DNA of 33,163 bases, taken from positions 1 to 33,163 of the forward strand of contig JADLDR010000015.1 of NCBI GenBank assembly GCA_020846535.1. The letters are read 5' to 3'. The notes beneath the pieces were generated by a model. The model was not told the origin of the DNA. It was given only the letters and a program-made list of their open reading frames with translations, and made no database searches. The translations under genes were made by a program, and so were the position numbers. Of the stretch, positions 15,482 to 24,061 are shown piece after piece. Each line of letters opens with the position of its first letter. The stretch's first letter is position 1. The DNA is from Armatimonadota bacterium (lineage in GTDB: Bacteria; Armatimonadota; JADLDR01).

Positions 15482-15510
15482 ATTATACCTTAACGGGTTC
15501 CGGATGTCAA
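15482..15510 (-). promoter_or_regulatory. Promoter of the Rrf2-cysK operon
   Basis: On the minus strand TTGACA (15505-15510), a 17-base spacer and TATAAT (15482-15487) make a perfect consensus promoter, with a start near 15475. Confidence 0.8.
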
Positions 15511-15516
15511 GGCAAC

Positions 15517-15543
15517 AAAAAACGGGGAGCAATTCGCTCCCCG
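15517..15543 (-). terminator. Intrinsic terminator of the DUF4412-like gene
   Basis: On the minus strand CGGGGAGC-GAATT-GCTCCCCG forms a perfect eight-pair stem followed by TTTTTT, 19 bases after the stop codon at 15562. It separates the upstream operon from the Rrf2-cysK promoter. Confidence 0.9.
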
Positions 15544-15561
15544 CTCTCTTATCGGTTGAGC

Positions 15562-16212
15562 CTATCGGCCCCCTCCGGGGGGCATCCCGCCGCCCATCAT
15601 GCCCCCGCCCTGCTTGGGCTGGGTGATCTTCGTGCCCTTCGGCAGCGTAAAGAGGCTTGCCGCAGGCTTGTAGTTCAAATCCAGCTTCTTGACAACCGTG
15701 CTGGCCGTTCCCTGTGCGCCTGTGGCCTCGATTTTCATCGGAAACGGAAACGACCCCTGGAGCATCCAGGTTTTATAGTTCATCTTGCTCTTGCTGCGCG
15801 GGTCGGATATGGACCCGGTGTAGATATCGCACGTTCGGCCCATCACTTTGCCGGTGCCGATCTTTTTCCCCTTTTTCATACTCCCGAGCTGCCTGTCCAT
15901 CTGCTTGGCAAAGCTCTCCGGGTTCATCTGCTGCGGGAGCTTCATGGCGGTTTTCTGAGCCGGGGAGTAGATGTAGGAATTTTTACCGTCGCTGATGACC
16001 ACCTGGTCGCCCATCGGCGAGTTGCTTTCCAGACGGACTTTGTTGCCGTTCCAGTACATGGTCTGGGTGGCGGTCATCCCCTTGCCCGGGCTTCCCATCG
16101 TCGTTTCCTGCATCACCATACCCGATTTGGGCATATTCTGAGCGTACAGGGCCGTTCCCAGGACGAGAACAGCTAATACCAGCCCGATCAGCCGGTAGAT
16201 AGAAGACTTCAT
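15562..16212 (-). CDS. Secreted DUF4412-like / lipoprotein-sorting-like protein
   Basis: A 216-residue exported protein. Residues 1-24 are a signal peptide (MKSSIYRLIGLVLAVLVLGT then ALYAQ). The mature part begins MVMQETTMGSPGKGMTATQT and contains QTMYWNGNKVRLESN, ISDGKNSYIYSPAQKTAMKL and GRTCDIYTGS, the antiparallel-strand pattern of the LolA-like beta half-barrel seen in DUF4412 proteins. The C-terminus is a Gly/Met/Pro-rich tail (GGGMMGGGMPPGGGR). The ATG at 16212 has GGAGGAG six bases in front. It is last in an operon behind a zinc-ribbon gene and ends at a strong terminator. The ligand is unknown. The fold call rests on pattern memory, not alignment. Confidence 0.7.
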   Translation of the reverse strand: MKSSIYRLIGLVLAVLVLGTALYAQNMPKSGMVMQETTMGSPGKGMTATQTMYWNGNKVRLESNSPMGDQVVISDGKNSYIYSPAQKTAMKLPQQMNPESFAKQMDRQLGSMKKGKKIGTGKVMGRTCDIYTGSISDPRSKSKMNYKTWMLQGSFPFPMKIEATGAQGTASTVVKKLDLNYKPAASLFTLPKGTKITQPKQGGGMMGGGMPPGGGR

Positions 16213-16246
16213 AGATCGCTCCTCCTTTGTGGATGTATGCGGCGCG

Positions 16247-16612
16247 TTACGCCGTATCGTCCGCGCCGCCGGTAGAGGCGGCTTGCTTTTCATAGGCGGC
16301 GATGATCTCCAGGCTTCTCTCGGCATCCTCGTCCTTGACCAGCACCTGGCCCCAGCTCCCGCTTTCGACGCTGAGTACCCCGTCGAAAACGGCGGTCCGC
16401 TCGCCGTCCAGCATCACCTCGATCCCTTCCCCTTCCAGAATGCCTTTGACCAGTTCGGCGGTGTAGGCGTTCGGGGCTTCATAGACCGGCACCAGCACGA
16501 TATCGGGGTTTTCGGCCTCCTCCAGGGCGGCGGCCTCCAGCGGGCGACCGCAATCGGGGCAGGCGGTGAGGCCCTCCTCATATTCGTTATCGCAATTCGG
16601 GCAGTAGAGCAT
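16247..16612 (-). CDS. Zinc-ribbon protein with DUF2007-like domain
   Basis: A 121-residue soluble protein with an N-terminal zinc ribbon (LYCPNCDNEYEEGLTACPDC, ligands C4, C7, C18, C21) and a C-terminal ferredoxin-like domain of the DUF2007 (putative signal-transducing) type: VPVYEAPNAYTAELVKGILE, then EGIEVMLDGE and QVLVKDEDAERSLEII. DUF2007 proteins are small and widespread but of unknown role. AGGAGG lies five bases before the ATG. It sits between the acyl-CoA synthetase and the secreted DUF4412-like gene on the same strand. Confidence 0.82.
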   Translation of the reverse strand: MLYCPNCDNEYEEGLTACPDCGRPLEAAALEEAENPDIVLVPVYEAPNAYTAELVKGILEGEGIEVMLDGERTAVFDGVLSVESGSWGQVLVKDEDAERSLEIIAAYEKQAASTGGADDTA

Positions 16613-16645
16613 GGAAACCTCCTTTCGGGGGCAGGGCCGCAGGTT

Positions 16646-18211
16646 TTACGGGGCCTTGCCTTCCAGATCCTTTTCTTTGCGGAGCATGCGCTTGAGGATT
16701 TTGCCGGTGCTGGATTTAGGCAGGCTTTCCATAAATTCCACGCTGCGCGGCACTTTGAAATTCGCCATCCGCTCGCGGCAGTAGTGAATGATCTCCCTCT
16801 CGGCGGCCTCAGCGCACGGCTTCAGCGCGATGACCGCATGGACGACCTCGCCGCGCAGTTCGTCCCACAGCCCGACGACGGCTGCTTCCGCCACCGCGGG
16901 ATGGGTATAGAGAACCTCTTCCACCTCCCTAGGATAGACATTCAGGCCGCCGACGATGATCATATCCTTCTTGCGGTCCACGATGAAAAGGTAGCCGTCC
17001 TCATCCAGCTTCCCCAGGTCGCCGGTGTGCAGCCAGCCGCTGCGGAGGGCCTCGGCGGTGGCCTCGGGCAGGTTGTAGTAGCCCTGCATCACATTGGGGC
17101 CGCGCACCACGATCTCGCCCACCTCGTTTGCCGGCAAAGGGTTGCCGTTCTCATCGAAGATCGCCACCTCGACGCCGGGCAGGGCAGGGCCGACGCTGGC
17201 CGGTTTCCGCACCCCGCGGAGCGGGTTCACCGAGACGACCGGAGAGCATTCCGTCGGCCCGTCCCCCTCCAAGATGCTGGTTCGAAACTCCTTCTCGAAG
17301 CGCCGCATCACCTCCACCGGCATCGGAGCGCCTCCGGACACGCAGATGCGGACGCGGCTCAAATCCCCCGCCCGCTCCCCGGCGAACTGGAGCAGGGCGG
17401 TATACATGGTCGGGACCCCGGCGAAGACGCTGACTCCGTGTCGGGAAATCGCCTCCAACACCTGGTTGGGGATGAACCGTTCCACCAGCGTAATGCCTGC
17501 TCCTATCATTAACGGCAAATTCATACAAACGGTTCCGGCAAAGGAGTGAAAAAGCGGCAGAACGCAGAGAAAATTGTCGTTTTCGCCCACGCTCAGCACC
17601 TCGATGCAGGCCCGGGCGTCCCAGGTGAGGTTGTGGTGGGAGAGCATCGCCCCTTTCGGCCGGCCTGTCGTGCCCGAAGTGTAGAGAATGACCGCCGTAT
17701 CGCAGGGCCGGGCGGGAGACGGCCCTGCGAGCGGCTCGCTTGCGGCGGCCAGATCGGGCACGGAGAGGGCGTCTTCCGGCATGTCTCCATCGGTCAGAAG
17801 CAGGTGGGGAGTCGGGGCCAGCATCGCCCGCGCCTGCTCCGCCACCGGCAGCAGCGCGGCGCACGATATGACTGCCGAAACGCCCGCATCGCGGTAGATA
17901 TAGCGTAGCTCCTCCTGCTTGAGCAGCACATTCGACGGGACGGCCACCGCTCCGGCGGCGGCGGCGGCGTAATAGGCAGCCACGAAATCGGGGCAGTTGG
18001 GCAAAAATATACCGATCCGGTCCCCCTGCTTCAGCCCCAGGGATCGCAGCCCCGAAGCCAGCCGGAGCGCCCGATCCTGCAATTCCCGATAGGCGACGGT
18101 CTGGCCGTGAAAATAGAGCGCGGGACGTTCCGGGAAGCGGGAGGCTGTTTCCTCCAGCATCAAGGAAAGCGTGGTGGGAGACGCTTCGGTATGAGCGGTT
18201 GTCTGGGTCAT
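16646..18211 (-). CDS. Long-chain fatty-acid-CoA ligase (AMP-binding)
   Basis: A 521-residue member of the ANL adenylating superfamily that activates a fatty acid as acyl-AMP and transfers it to CoA. The P-loop motif is ILYTSGTTGRPKGAMLSHHN, the mid motif LEGDGPTECSPVVS, the hinge region GWLHTGDLGKLDEDGYLFIV with DRKKDMIIVGGLNVYPREVE, and the C-terminal lysine motif is PKSSTGKILKRML. An Asp replaces the usual Tyr/Phe before GPTE, which is unusual. I chose the ATG at 18211, which overlaps the stop of the upstream nth-like gene as ATGA. The acid chain length cannot be told; fadD would be a fair working name. Confidence 0.9.
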   Translation of the reverse strand: MTQTTAHTEASPTTLSLMLEETASRFPERPALYFHGQTVAYRELQDRALRLASGLRSLGLKQGDRIGIFLPNCPDFVAAYYAAAAAGAVAVPSNVLLKQEELRYIYRDAGVSAVISCAALLPVAEQARAMLAPTPHLLLTDGDMPEDALSVPDLAAASEPLAGPSPARPCDTAVILYTSGTTGRPKGAMLSHHNLTWDARACIEVLSVGENDNFLCVLPLFHSFAGTVCMNLPLMIGAGITLVERFIPNQVLEAISRHGVSVFAGVPTMYTALLQFAGERAGDLSRVRICVSGGAPMPVEVMRRFEKEFRTSILEGDGPTECSPVVSVNPLRGVRKPASVGPALPGVEVAIFDENGNPLPANEVGEIVVRGPNVMQGYYNLPEATAEALRSGWLHTGDLGKLDEDGYLFIVDRKKDMIIVGGLNVYPREVEEVLYTHPAVAEAAVVGLWDELRGEVVHAVIALKPCAEAAEREIIHYCRERMANFKVPRSVEFMESLPKSSTGKILKRMLRKEKDLEGKAP

Positions 18212-18891
18212 TGTGTCAGATATCCTCGGTTGAAGCTGTCGCAATCGCGGCGCAGGGGGCAGGCCAGGCAGCGCGGTTTCTGCGCCCGGCAGACGCGGCG
18301 CCCGTGCCGCACCAGGTTAACATGAAAGGCATAGATCATTTCAGGCTCCAGCAACTCCGGCAGGAGCCGGTGGGCCTCTTCCGCCGACACCTTCGGGCCG
18401 ATCAGCCCCAGCCTCCTGGAGACGCGGTGAACATGGGTATCGACCGGCAGCACGGGCCGGAGCATCCCGAACATCAGCACACAGGCCGCCGTCTTCGGCC
18501 CCACGCCCTCGAAAGCGGTCAGGTACGCCCGAACCTCTTCATCCGCCATCTCGCGCAGGAACGACAAATCCAGGCCCCCCCTCTCCTGACGGATGGCGTT
18601 CAAGATGCTCTGAATGCGGGCGGCCTTCATATCGGCCAGCCCACCGCTGCGGATGGCGTCCGCCACGGCCTTGACAGGAGCCTGCCGAACGGCCTCCCAG
18701 GCGGGAAAGGCCGCCTTCAGGCTTTCATAAGCGCGGTGGGAATTGGCATCGCTGGTATTCTGGGAAAGGATGGTGGCGACCAGGCTCCCCAGCAGATCTT
18801 CCTCCGGAGAGCCTTCGGGGATGCCGTAAGCCTCGGCAAGCAGGTCGTGGATCCGTCGGGCCTTGTCGCGTTTGTATGTCTGATCGTTCAT
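18208..18891 (-). CDS. Second endonuclease III-family DNA glycosylase
   Basis: A 227-residue HhH-GPD glycosylase divergent from the Nth at 11006. It keeps the helix-hairpin-helix (FEGVGPKTAACVLMFGM, with the lysine), the aspartate in LPVDTHVHRVSRRLGL and a complete [4Fe-4S] motif C-x6-C-x2-C-x5-C (CRAQKPRCLACPLRRDC). The N-terminal catalytic pocket reads LVATILSQNTSDANSHRAYE. Such second copies often differ in base specificity; I cannot tell which base. The ATG at 18891 has no ribosome site, but a -10 TATAAT ends eight bases upstream, so the transcript should begin at or within a base or two of the ATG. Its stop overlaps the start of the acyl-CoA ligase. Confidence 0.88.
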   Translation of the reverse strand: MNDQTYKRDKARRIHDLLAEAYGIPEGSPEEDLLGSLVATILSQNTSDANSHRAYESLKAAFPAWEAVRQAPVKAVADAIRSGGLADMKAARIQSILNAIRQERGGLDLSFLREMADEEVRAYLTAFEGVGPKTAACVLMFGMLRPVLPVDTHVHRVSRRLGLIGPKVSAEEAHRLLPELLEPEMIYAFHVNLVRHGRRVCRAQKPRCLACPLRRDCDSFNRGYLTQ

Positions 18892-18898
18892 CGGGGCT

Positions 18899-18927
18899 AT
18901 TATACCATTTGGTCCTGGCGAAATCAA
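18899..18927 (-). promoter_or_regulatory. Promoter giving a probable leaderless mRNA
   Basis: On the minus strand TTGATT (18922-18927), 17 bases and TATAAT (18899-18904) precede the nth-like ATG at 18891 by only seven bases. The expected start site is about 18892. No Shine-Dalgarno sequence is present. The -35 box overlaps the stop codon of the AAC(3)-family gene. Confidence 0.65.
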
Positions 18928-19709
18928 CCCGAAGGCAGGCGGGCGCTCTCCTCCAGGATATATCCGACATGCTCTCTCAGCATTCGGGCGCAGGTTTCGA
19001 CATTTTCCGCGGCCCGCATCAGGCGGCAGCGAGAGGCCCCGATCCTGGCCTCGCGGATCAGGCCGCGGTCATAGAAAACAGGTTCCATCTTCCCCAGAAA
19101 GCGGTGCCTGCCGCGTTGGTAGCAGTCGTAGCGCCGTATCGCAGCCCGGAAGGAGCGCCCCTCCGCATTCGTGATCCGCACGTTCTCGAAGGTCCGGTAG
19201 ATGAGGTATTCCGGGTTGACGATCTCTTCGGCCACATGGAAAAGGGTATTGGAAGTGAAAGGCGCTCCCAGGAAAAGAACCCAGCCGCCCCATGCATAGA
19301 CCTTGCCGTAGGGAGTGTTCAGAGCGCAGGGGGTGTCCAGATGTTCGGAAACGATCTCTCTGGCCCCCGGCCCGATGGCCGCTGCCGAGGAAAAAGGATG
19401 CAGGCTGCGAACCGCCTCCGGCCTCTTGCGGAACGCCTCGGTGATCAGGCCGGTATCGGACGGGGTGGATCGGACATCGAAGGAGGGGTTCTCCTCATCG
19501 AAGCTGGAGAAAGAGAGGGTCGGCACGACCACTGTGCCTTGCAGCCCCACAGTCTCCAGCAGGGCATCGATTGCCGCCTCCGGCCCGCCCTCCACATGAC
19601 CGAAGCTCTTCATCGAGCTGTGAACCAGAACGACCGCCCCTTCCGGCAGCCCCAGCCGCTTCAGGCCGCTGACGATCTCGGATTGCGTGACATTTGGTTT
19701 ATCGGGCAT
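18924..19709 (-). CDS. AAC(3)-family N-acetyltransferase
   Basis: A 261-residue protein of the aminoglycoside 3-N-acetyltransferase/YokD family, which moves acetyl from acetyl-CoA to an amino group. VVLVHSSMKSFGHVEGGPEA is the cofactor-side motif, GTVVVPTLSFSSFDE follows, then RSLHPFSSAAAIGP and the late motif YAWGGWVLFLGAP with NTLFHVAEE carrying the conserved His. Many family members in environmental bacteria do not give antibiotic resistance and act on unknown amines, so resistance should not be assumed. The ATG at 19709 has CAGGAG six bases upstream; the longer start at 19745 has none. It precedes the nth-like gene by 32 bases on the same strand. Confidence 0.87.
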   Translation of the reverse strand: MPDKPNVTQSEIVSGLKRLGLPEGAVVLVHSSMKSFGHVEGGPEAAIDALLETVGLQGTVVVPTLSFSSFDEENPSFDVRSTPSDTGLITEAFRKRPEAVRSLHPFSSAAAIGPGAREIVSEHLDTPCALNTPYGKVYAWGGWVLFLGAPFTSNTLFHVAEEIVNPEYLIYRTFENVRITNAEGRSFRAAIRRYDCYQRGRHRFLGKMEPVFYDRGLIREARIGASRCRLMRAAENVETCARMLREHVGYILEESARLPSG

Positions 19710-20165
19710 GAACGCTCCTGTTTTCAAAATGGCTTGCTCAGTCATTCAATGCAGCCGTCATGATTCCTTCATGTTCTTGTGACGCCTCCGGGATGACGAT
19801 GCGGGTATGAGAGGATGCTGCGCTCAGGCGAGGGGTGAGGAGCGGTGGAATGGCTCGATTTTGGGCATGTATCTATTGTTTCGTTCAACCGCCCCCCCAG
19901 CCCCCGCCTTGCTCAAGAGCTAACCGCCTCCCCCCCCCCCGCCAGACTTCGGCGGGGGCAGCGGTCTTGGGGGACTTTGAGAGAGTGCCAAAAGAACGCA
20001 CAGTCTCAGCCTCCCCGAAGCCCGAGGGGGTTGGGGGTGCTTTTGAGCAAGGGGAACCGGCTTTGGGGCGCTTTGAACGATAGAACATACCACCTCAAGG
20101 GGTGTTATGAGGGAGCCAAGGCGTAAGCCCCGGTTCCGGGGGCGAACCGAAGCGGATCGCCGGTA
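19710..20165. other. Intergenic, low-complexity GC repeat with an 11-C run
   Basis: About 450 bases without a gene between the AAC(3)-family start and the end of the molybdoenzyme operon. From 19870 the DNA is a patchwork of C-rich and G-rich tracts: eleven consecutive C at 19930-19940 directly followed by a hairpin CCCGCC/GGCGGG, and GCCTTGCTCAAGAG near 19907 facing TTTTGAGCAAGGGG at about 20041. Short motifs recur (CTTGGGGGACTTTGAGAGAG and GGCTTTGGGGCGCTTTGAAC). It looks like a decayed intergenic repeat; several runs of four or more G could fold as quadruplexes. Confidence 0.55.
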
Positions 20166-20185
20166 TCCGGCGCAAGCTCGCCGGA
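20166..20185 (-). terminator. Hairpin downstream of the molybdoenzyme operon
   Basis: TCCGGCG and CGCCGGA form a perfect seven-pair stem with a six-base loop, starting five bases after the last stop codon of the operon (20191). There is no T tract, so termination is plausible but unproven. Confidence 0.4.
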
Positions 20186-20190
20186 CGCGC

Positions 20191-20421
20191 TTATGGCCTT
20201 TCCATTCCATAGAGATACCACAGCAAACCGGCATTGAGGCCCAGGCAGATCAGGCTGACCAGGGCCGCGGGGAGGAGAATGGAATGATCCCCTCCCAGGT
20301 AGGCGTTCATCGTACTCATCAGAAGCCAGAGTTGGAGTACCACGATCAGCAGCACGATAAAGAGGATGCCGTAGATGATGGTGGTGCGCTGGGAGCGCGG
20401 GAAGCGCGGGCGACCGTTCAT
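20191..20421 (-). CDS. Small two-helix membrane protein of the molybdoenzyme operon
   Basis: A 76-residue membrane protein with two helices: TTIIYGILFIVLLIVVLQLW (about 13-35) and LLPAALVSLICLGLNAGLLW (about 48-68). The N-terminus is basic ([12 protein letters not shown]). The ATG overlaps the Rieske stop as ATGA, so translation is coupled. It resembles small proteins annotated next to Rieske genes (DUF6755-like, from memory). A role in assembly or anchoring of the complex is inferred from position only. Confidence 0.75.
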   Translation of the reverse strand: MNGRPRFPRSQRTTIIYGILFIVLLIVVLQLWLLMSTMNAYLGGDHSILLPAALVSLICLGLNAGLLWYLYGMERP

Positions 20422-20990
20422 AGGATACGCTCCTTGACGCCGGTAGCGTAGATTTTGCCGCCCCGGATGGCAAGAGACACCTGGGGCAGCGGGCGGCGGG
20501 GCGGCCCGGCCAAGGGGCGGCCTGTCGCCAGGTCGAACAGCCCCTCGTGACAGGGACAGTGGATCTGCCCGGTCTCTGGCTTCGGGACGACAGCGCACGA
20601 GAGGTGCGTGCATTTCTGGCCGTAGGCCACGAATCGGTCTTCCGCCAGCCGGATCAGGACACAGCTATCGTACCTGTCCGGATATTCGAAGGTCAGGAAC
20701 TTCCCGACCGGCAGAGAATCGACAGCGGCGATCTCCCGCTCCGCCGGCGCATCTTTCCGCCTGCCAAACATCCCCAGCGACAGGATCCAGAACTGCCCCG
20801 CCGTGAAGGACATGCTGATCAGCACCATGAATTTGGTAAAATCGCGCCGGGAGACGTAATCATCCTGGGACCAATCGATGGGGAAGTCGCGCCGCCATCG
20901 CGGCTGTTCGTGGTAGGGCCTGCCGTCGGGCGGGATCGTTTCCTGATCGGGATCGCGGCGGGGGGGGTCGGGACGGTAGATATCGCTCAT
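20418..20990 (-). CDS. Rieske [2Fe-2S] protein with Tat-type membrane anchor
   Basis: A 190-residue Rieske protein. The cluster motifs are KCTHLSC (C127, H129, disulfide C132) and HCPCHEG (C145, H148, disulfide C147). The N-terminal 45 residues are hydrophilic and precede a twin-arginine motif SRRDFTKFM and a hydrophobic helix ([20 protein letters not shown]), so the cluster domain should be exported folded and stay anchored. It is not beside a cytochrome bc gene but inside a molybdoenzyme operon, which suggests it passes electrons between the membrane cytochrome and the enzyme or a periplasmic partner. Its start overlaps the ferredoxin-type gene stop as ATGA. Confidence 0.92.
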   Translation of the reverse strand: MSDIYRPDPPRRDPDQETIPPDGRPYHEQPRWRRDFPIDWSQDDYVSRRDFTKFMVLISMSFTAGQFWILSLGMFGRRKDAPAEREIAAVDSLPVGKFLTFEYPDRYDSCVLIRLAEDRFVAYGQKCTHLSCAVVPKPETGQIHCPCHEGLFDLATGRPLAGPPRRPLPQVSLAIRGGKIYATGVKERIL

Positions 20991-21634
20991 GGGGCTGCCT
21001 CCTCATTGATACCGGACATCAACAGATCGAGCAGGATATTCTGGCCCTGTGGCGGCTCGTGCATGGCGGCGGTCACATCCACATGCTCCGGCATCTCCTC
21101 ACGGGGGACCATCATCTGCACTTTGGTGGTGATCGACTGCTCCCCGAAGCGGAAGCGGTTGACCGGGGCGGAACGGGGTCGCAGGCGCTCGATCTCCTCA
21201 CGGGTTCCGAAGAAAAGGGCTTGGCTGGGGCAGACGGTGGCGCACATCGGCTTTTTGCCGGCGGAGGTGCGGTCGTAGCACATATCGCACTTCATCATCA
21301 GGCGCATTTCGGTGTTCATCTTCGGGATGCCGAAGGGACAGGCCAGGACGCAGTTGTTACAGGCGATGCAGTGCGTTTTGCGGGCTGTCTGCACCACGCC
21401 GTCCTCGGTGCGCTTGATGGCGTCCGCAGGGCAGACCTCCGCACAGGTGGGGGACTCGCAGTGCATGCAGATCACCGGCACGGTCTGGGTGGAACGGGCG
21501 CGGTCCACGTAATCAAGCTGGATCATCGACTGGCCCCGGTGCGTGTCGCACTCGCTGCATCCCTGCACGCACGCCTGGCAACCGATACACCGGCCCATAT
21601 CGATAAAAAAGATCATATCCTCTGGAACAGGCAT
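20987..21634 (-). CDS. Four-cluster [4Fe-4S] electron-transfer subunit
   Basis: A 215-residue DmsB/NrfC/FdhB-type iron-sulfur subunit. Four cysteine groups are visible: [11 protein letters not shown] (C16-C26), [26 protein letters not shown] and [20 protein letters not shown], enough for four [4Fe-4S] clusters. There is no signal peptide and no C-terminal membrane helix. It starts at ATG 21634 with GGAG eight bases upstream, 23 bases after the catalytic gene, and overlaps the Rieske gene by four bases. It should carry electrons between the molybdenum subunit and the cytochrome or Rieske partner. Similar subunits serve nitrate, DMSO, polysulfide, arsenate and formate enzymes. Confidence 0.92.
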   Translation of the reverse strand: MPVPEDMIFFIDMGRCIGCQACVQGCSECDTHRGQSMIQLDYVDRARSTQTVPVICMHCESPTCAEVCPADAIKRTEDGVVQTARKTHCIACNNCVLACPFGIPKMNTEMRLMMKCDMCYDRTSAGKKPMCATVCPSQALFFGTREEIERLRPRSAPVNRFRFGEQSITTKVQMMVPREEMPEHVDVTAAMHEPPQGQNILLDLLMSGINEEAAP

Positions 21635-21656
21635 GACATCGCTCCATTCGGCGTAT

Positions 21657-23900
21657 CTATTGCTGCGGCTCCCGTTGGGCGTGTTCGGGGGCGGCTTCGG
21701 CTTTTCGGATGCGGACGGCGCAGACCTTGTATTCCGGTATTTTGGAGATCGGATCCTGGGCCGCGATGGTGACCTGGTTGATGCTCTTCGCACCGCCCCA
21801 GTGGTAGGGGACGAAGATGGTGTCCGGGCGGATGGTGTTGACGATCTGGGCCCGGAGGGTGCATGTTCCGCGCCGCGATTCGACGGTGAGCCAGTCGCCT
21901 TCCGACACGCCGTATTTTTCCGCCAGGCGTGGGTGCATCTCGATGCGCGGCTCCGGGTAGTGATCCACCAGCGGGCCGATGCGCCGGGTCTGCGTTCCCG
22001 ACAGGTACTGGCTGACCACGCGCCCGGAAGTCAGGATGATCGGGTATTCCTGATCGACATCCTCGGCAGGCGGGGTGTAGGGCGCGACATTGAAACGCGC
22101 CTTGCCGTCCGGGAAGAAAAAGCGCCCCTTGCCGTCGGCGATAGAGTTCCAGGAGCCGCGCTCGAAAAGGCGGGGCGTGCCGGGATGCTCTTCGCTGTAG
22201 CAGGGCCAGAAGACCCCGTACTGGCGCTCGATCTTTTCGTAGGTGATGCCCGACCAGTCGGAATAGCCGCCCTTGCTGGCGACCCGCAGTTCCTCGAAGA
22301 TCGCGCCCGGGCTGTCAAAAGTGAAGCCCTTCTCCCGTCCCAGAACGCGGGCGATGTCCTGGACGATCTTCCAGTCCTGCCTCGCCTCTCCGGGACACTC
22401 CACTGCCTTGTTGATTTTGATGACCCGCCCCTCGGCGCTGGCATTGGTGCCCTCGTCTTCCTCATGGAGCGACCCGGGCAGGACAATATCGGCATGGCGG
22501 GCCGTTTCACTCATGAAGAACTCGATGGAGGCGTAAAACTCCAGCTTTTCCAGCATCCGGGTGATAAATCGATTGTTGGGAAGGGAGACTTTCGGGTTGA
22601 AGCTGATGGAGAGCAGTCCCTTGATTTCCCCTTTGTCTACCTTGCGAAAGATCTCATAGGCATCCACCCCGGGGCCGGGCATCTCCTTTTCATCGATGCC
22701 CCAGACTTTCGCCACATAGGCGCGGTGTTCCGGGTTGGAGATGTCACGGGCACCGGGCAACTGGTCGCATTTCTGGCCGTGCTCCCTGGCTCCCTGCCCG
22801 TTCCCCTGTCCGGTGATGGTAGCATACCCACACCCCTCGCGCCCGATGCGGCCCGAGGCCAGCACCATATTGATCGCTCCCAGCACATTCTGGACGCCGT
22901 GCGTGTGATGCTCCAGCCCGCGGGCATGCATGAGAAAGCTGGTGGAGGCCGTTCCCCACCACTCGGCGGCCCGGTGGATCAGAGGCTCCGCGATGCCGGT
23001 CACCTGTGCCGTTTTAGTGGGCGTCCATTCCTTCACATGGTCGGCCACCGCCTCGAAGCCGACCGTCTCCTCCTCGATGAATTTGTGGTCGAGCCAGTCG
23101 TTTTCGATCATGAGGTGGAGGATGCCGTTAAAGAGGGCGATGTCGCGCCCCGGCTTGACCGGCAGAAAGAGATCGCAGGTGCGGGCTATGGGAGTAATAC
23201 GGGGGTCCACCACGATGATCTTCGCGCCGTTTTCGCGGGACTGCCAGACATAATCGGTGGTGATCGGGGCGCACTCGGCCACATTCGCCCCGCTGATCCA
23301 GACCACTTCGGCTTTCAGGATATCGCTCCAGGGGTTGGCCGCCCGGTCCACCCCGAAGGCCTTCTTGTTCCCCGCCGCCGCACTGACCATGCAGAGGCGG
23401 CCATTGTAATCGATATTGGCAGTCTTCAGGCAGACGCGGGCGAATTTGCCCATCAGGTACGCCTTTTCCGTGGTCAGACTGGCCCCGCTCAGGAGGGCGA
23501 AAGCGTCGTTCCCATAGGCTTTCTGGATGCGCTCGATCTCCTCCGCCACGCGGGCGACGGCTTGCCAGTAGGGAACCGCCCTGAAACCTGCCCGGGCCGA
23601 GGGGTCGCGCTTATAGGCGTGAAGGAGCCTGTCCGGGTGGGCCTCCTGAAGATACCGCTTGATCCCCTTCGGGCAGAGCTTGCCCATGTTGAAGGGGAAC
23701 TCCATCCACGGCTCAAACCCGATCACCCCATCGTCCTTGACTTTCAACTGGATGCCGCACTGCTGGCCGCAAAAGCAACAGTGGGTCTTGACAAGGCGAT
23801 CCACCTCCGCCCCGCTGTCCAGCCGCGCCCCGGCGCTATAGGCCAGATGCGGCCCGAACTCCTCTGTGATATTATCGTCATTGACAGGGATAGTTGCCAT
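21657..23900 (-). CDS. Mo-bisPGD oxidoreductase catalytic subunit (nitrate reductase/formate dehydrogenase group)
   Basis: A 747-residue catalytic subunit of the DMSO reductase superfamily. The N-terminal [4Fe-4S] site is C-x2-C-x3-C with a distal Cys ([16 protein letters not shown]41/C44/C48, and GKLCPKG, C76). The molybdenum ligand is Cys170 in [19 protein letters not shown], a sequence closest in my memory to NasC/NarB/NapA nitrate reductases; it is not selenocysteine. Cofactor motifs [39 protein letters not shown], and SEGRVIK-like [12 protein letters not shown] follow, and the C-terminal cap contains [20 protein letters not shown]. No Tat signal is seen, so it should be cytoplasmic. The ATG at 23900 has GAGGA eight bases upstream. 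Nitrate is the best guess as substrate, but formate or another oxyanion cannot be excluded. Confidence 0.9.
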   Translation of the reverse strand: MATIPVNDDNITEEFGPHLAYSAGARLDSGAEVDRLVKTHCCFCGQQCGIQLKVKDDGVIGFEPWMEFPFNMGKLCPKGIKRYLQEAHPDRLLHAYKRDPSARAGFRAVPYWQAVARVAEEIERIQKAYGNDAFALLSGASLTTEKAYLMGKFARVCLKTANIDYNGRLCMVSAAAGNKKAFGVDRAANPWSDILKAEVVWISGANVAECAPITTDYVWQSRENGAKIIVVDPRITPIARTCDLFLPVKPGRDIALFNGILHLMIENDWLDHKFIEEETVGFEAVADHVKEWTPTKTAQVTGIAEPLIHRAAEWWGTASTSFLMHARGLEHHTHGVQNVLGAINMVLASGRIGREGCGYATITGQGNGQGAREHGQKCDQLPGARDISNPEHRAYVAKVWGIDEKEMPGPGVDAYEIFRKVDKGEIKGLLSISFNPKVSLPNNRFITRMLEKLEFYASIEFFMSETARHADIVLPGSLHEEDEGTNASAEGRVIKINKAVECPGEARQDWKIVQDIARVLGREKGFTFDSPGAIFEELRVASKGGYSDWSGITYEKIERQYGVFWPCYSEEHPGTPRLFERGSWNSIADGKGRFFFPDGKARFNVAPYTPPAEDVDQEYPIILTSGRVVSQYLSGTQTRRIGPLVDHYPEPRIEMHPRLAEKYGVSEGDWLTVESRRGTCTLRAQIVNTIRPDTIFVPYHWGGAKSINQVTIAAQDPISKIPEYKVCAVRIRKAEAAPEHAQREPQQ

Positions 23901-23941
23901 AATCGATTCCTCTGAAGATAATGCGAATGATTGGATATCGT

Positions 23942-23965
23942 CAAACCCCTCGACAAAAGGGTTTG
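23942..23965. other. Hairpin in the gap before the molybdenum subunit
   Basis: CAAACCC and GGGTTTG form a seven-pair stem with a ten-base loop in the 161-base gap between the cytochrome gene and the catalytic gene. It may help set the ratio of the subunits or stabilise processed RNA. The rest of the gap is C-rich repeat DNA. Confidence 0.4.
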
Positions 23966-24061
23966 CGTGCCTGCGCTCTCCTGGCAAATTGATCAAAGTT
24001 TCCCAAGTCCACCCCTCCCCGCCGAAGCCCGGTGGGGAGCCGAGGGGCGGTTACCTCCCCC

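Noticed and set aside
16229..17512. Long plus-strand frame opposite the acyl-CoA ligase and zinc-ribbon gene
   Set aside because: It spans two genes with clear motifs and ribosome sites on the other strand and has no motif itself.
18924..19709. Calling the AAC(3)-family gene an antibiotic-resistance gene
   Set aside because: The family is broad, nothing nearby suggests a resistance island, and the sequence alone does not show aminoglycoside activity.
21657..23900. Selenocysteine at the molybdenum site
   Set aside because: The codon at residue 170 is an ordinary Cys in RLCMVSAA and the frame has no internal TGA.
21543..23915. A very long open frame on the plus strand opposite the molybdenum subunit
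   Set aside because: Its product has no recognisable motif, while the minus-strand frame carries all cofactor motifs; high-GC third positions open the antisense frame.
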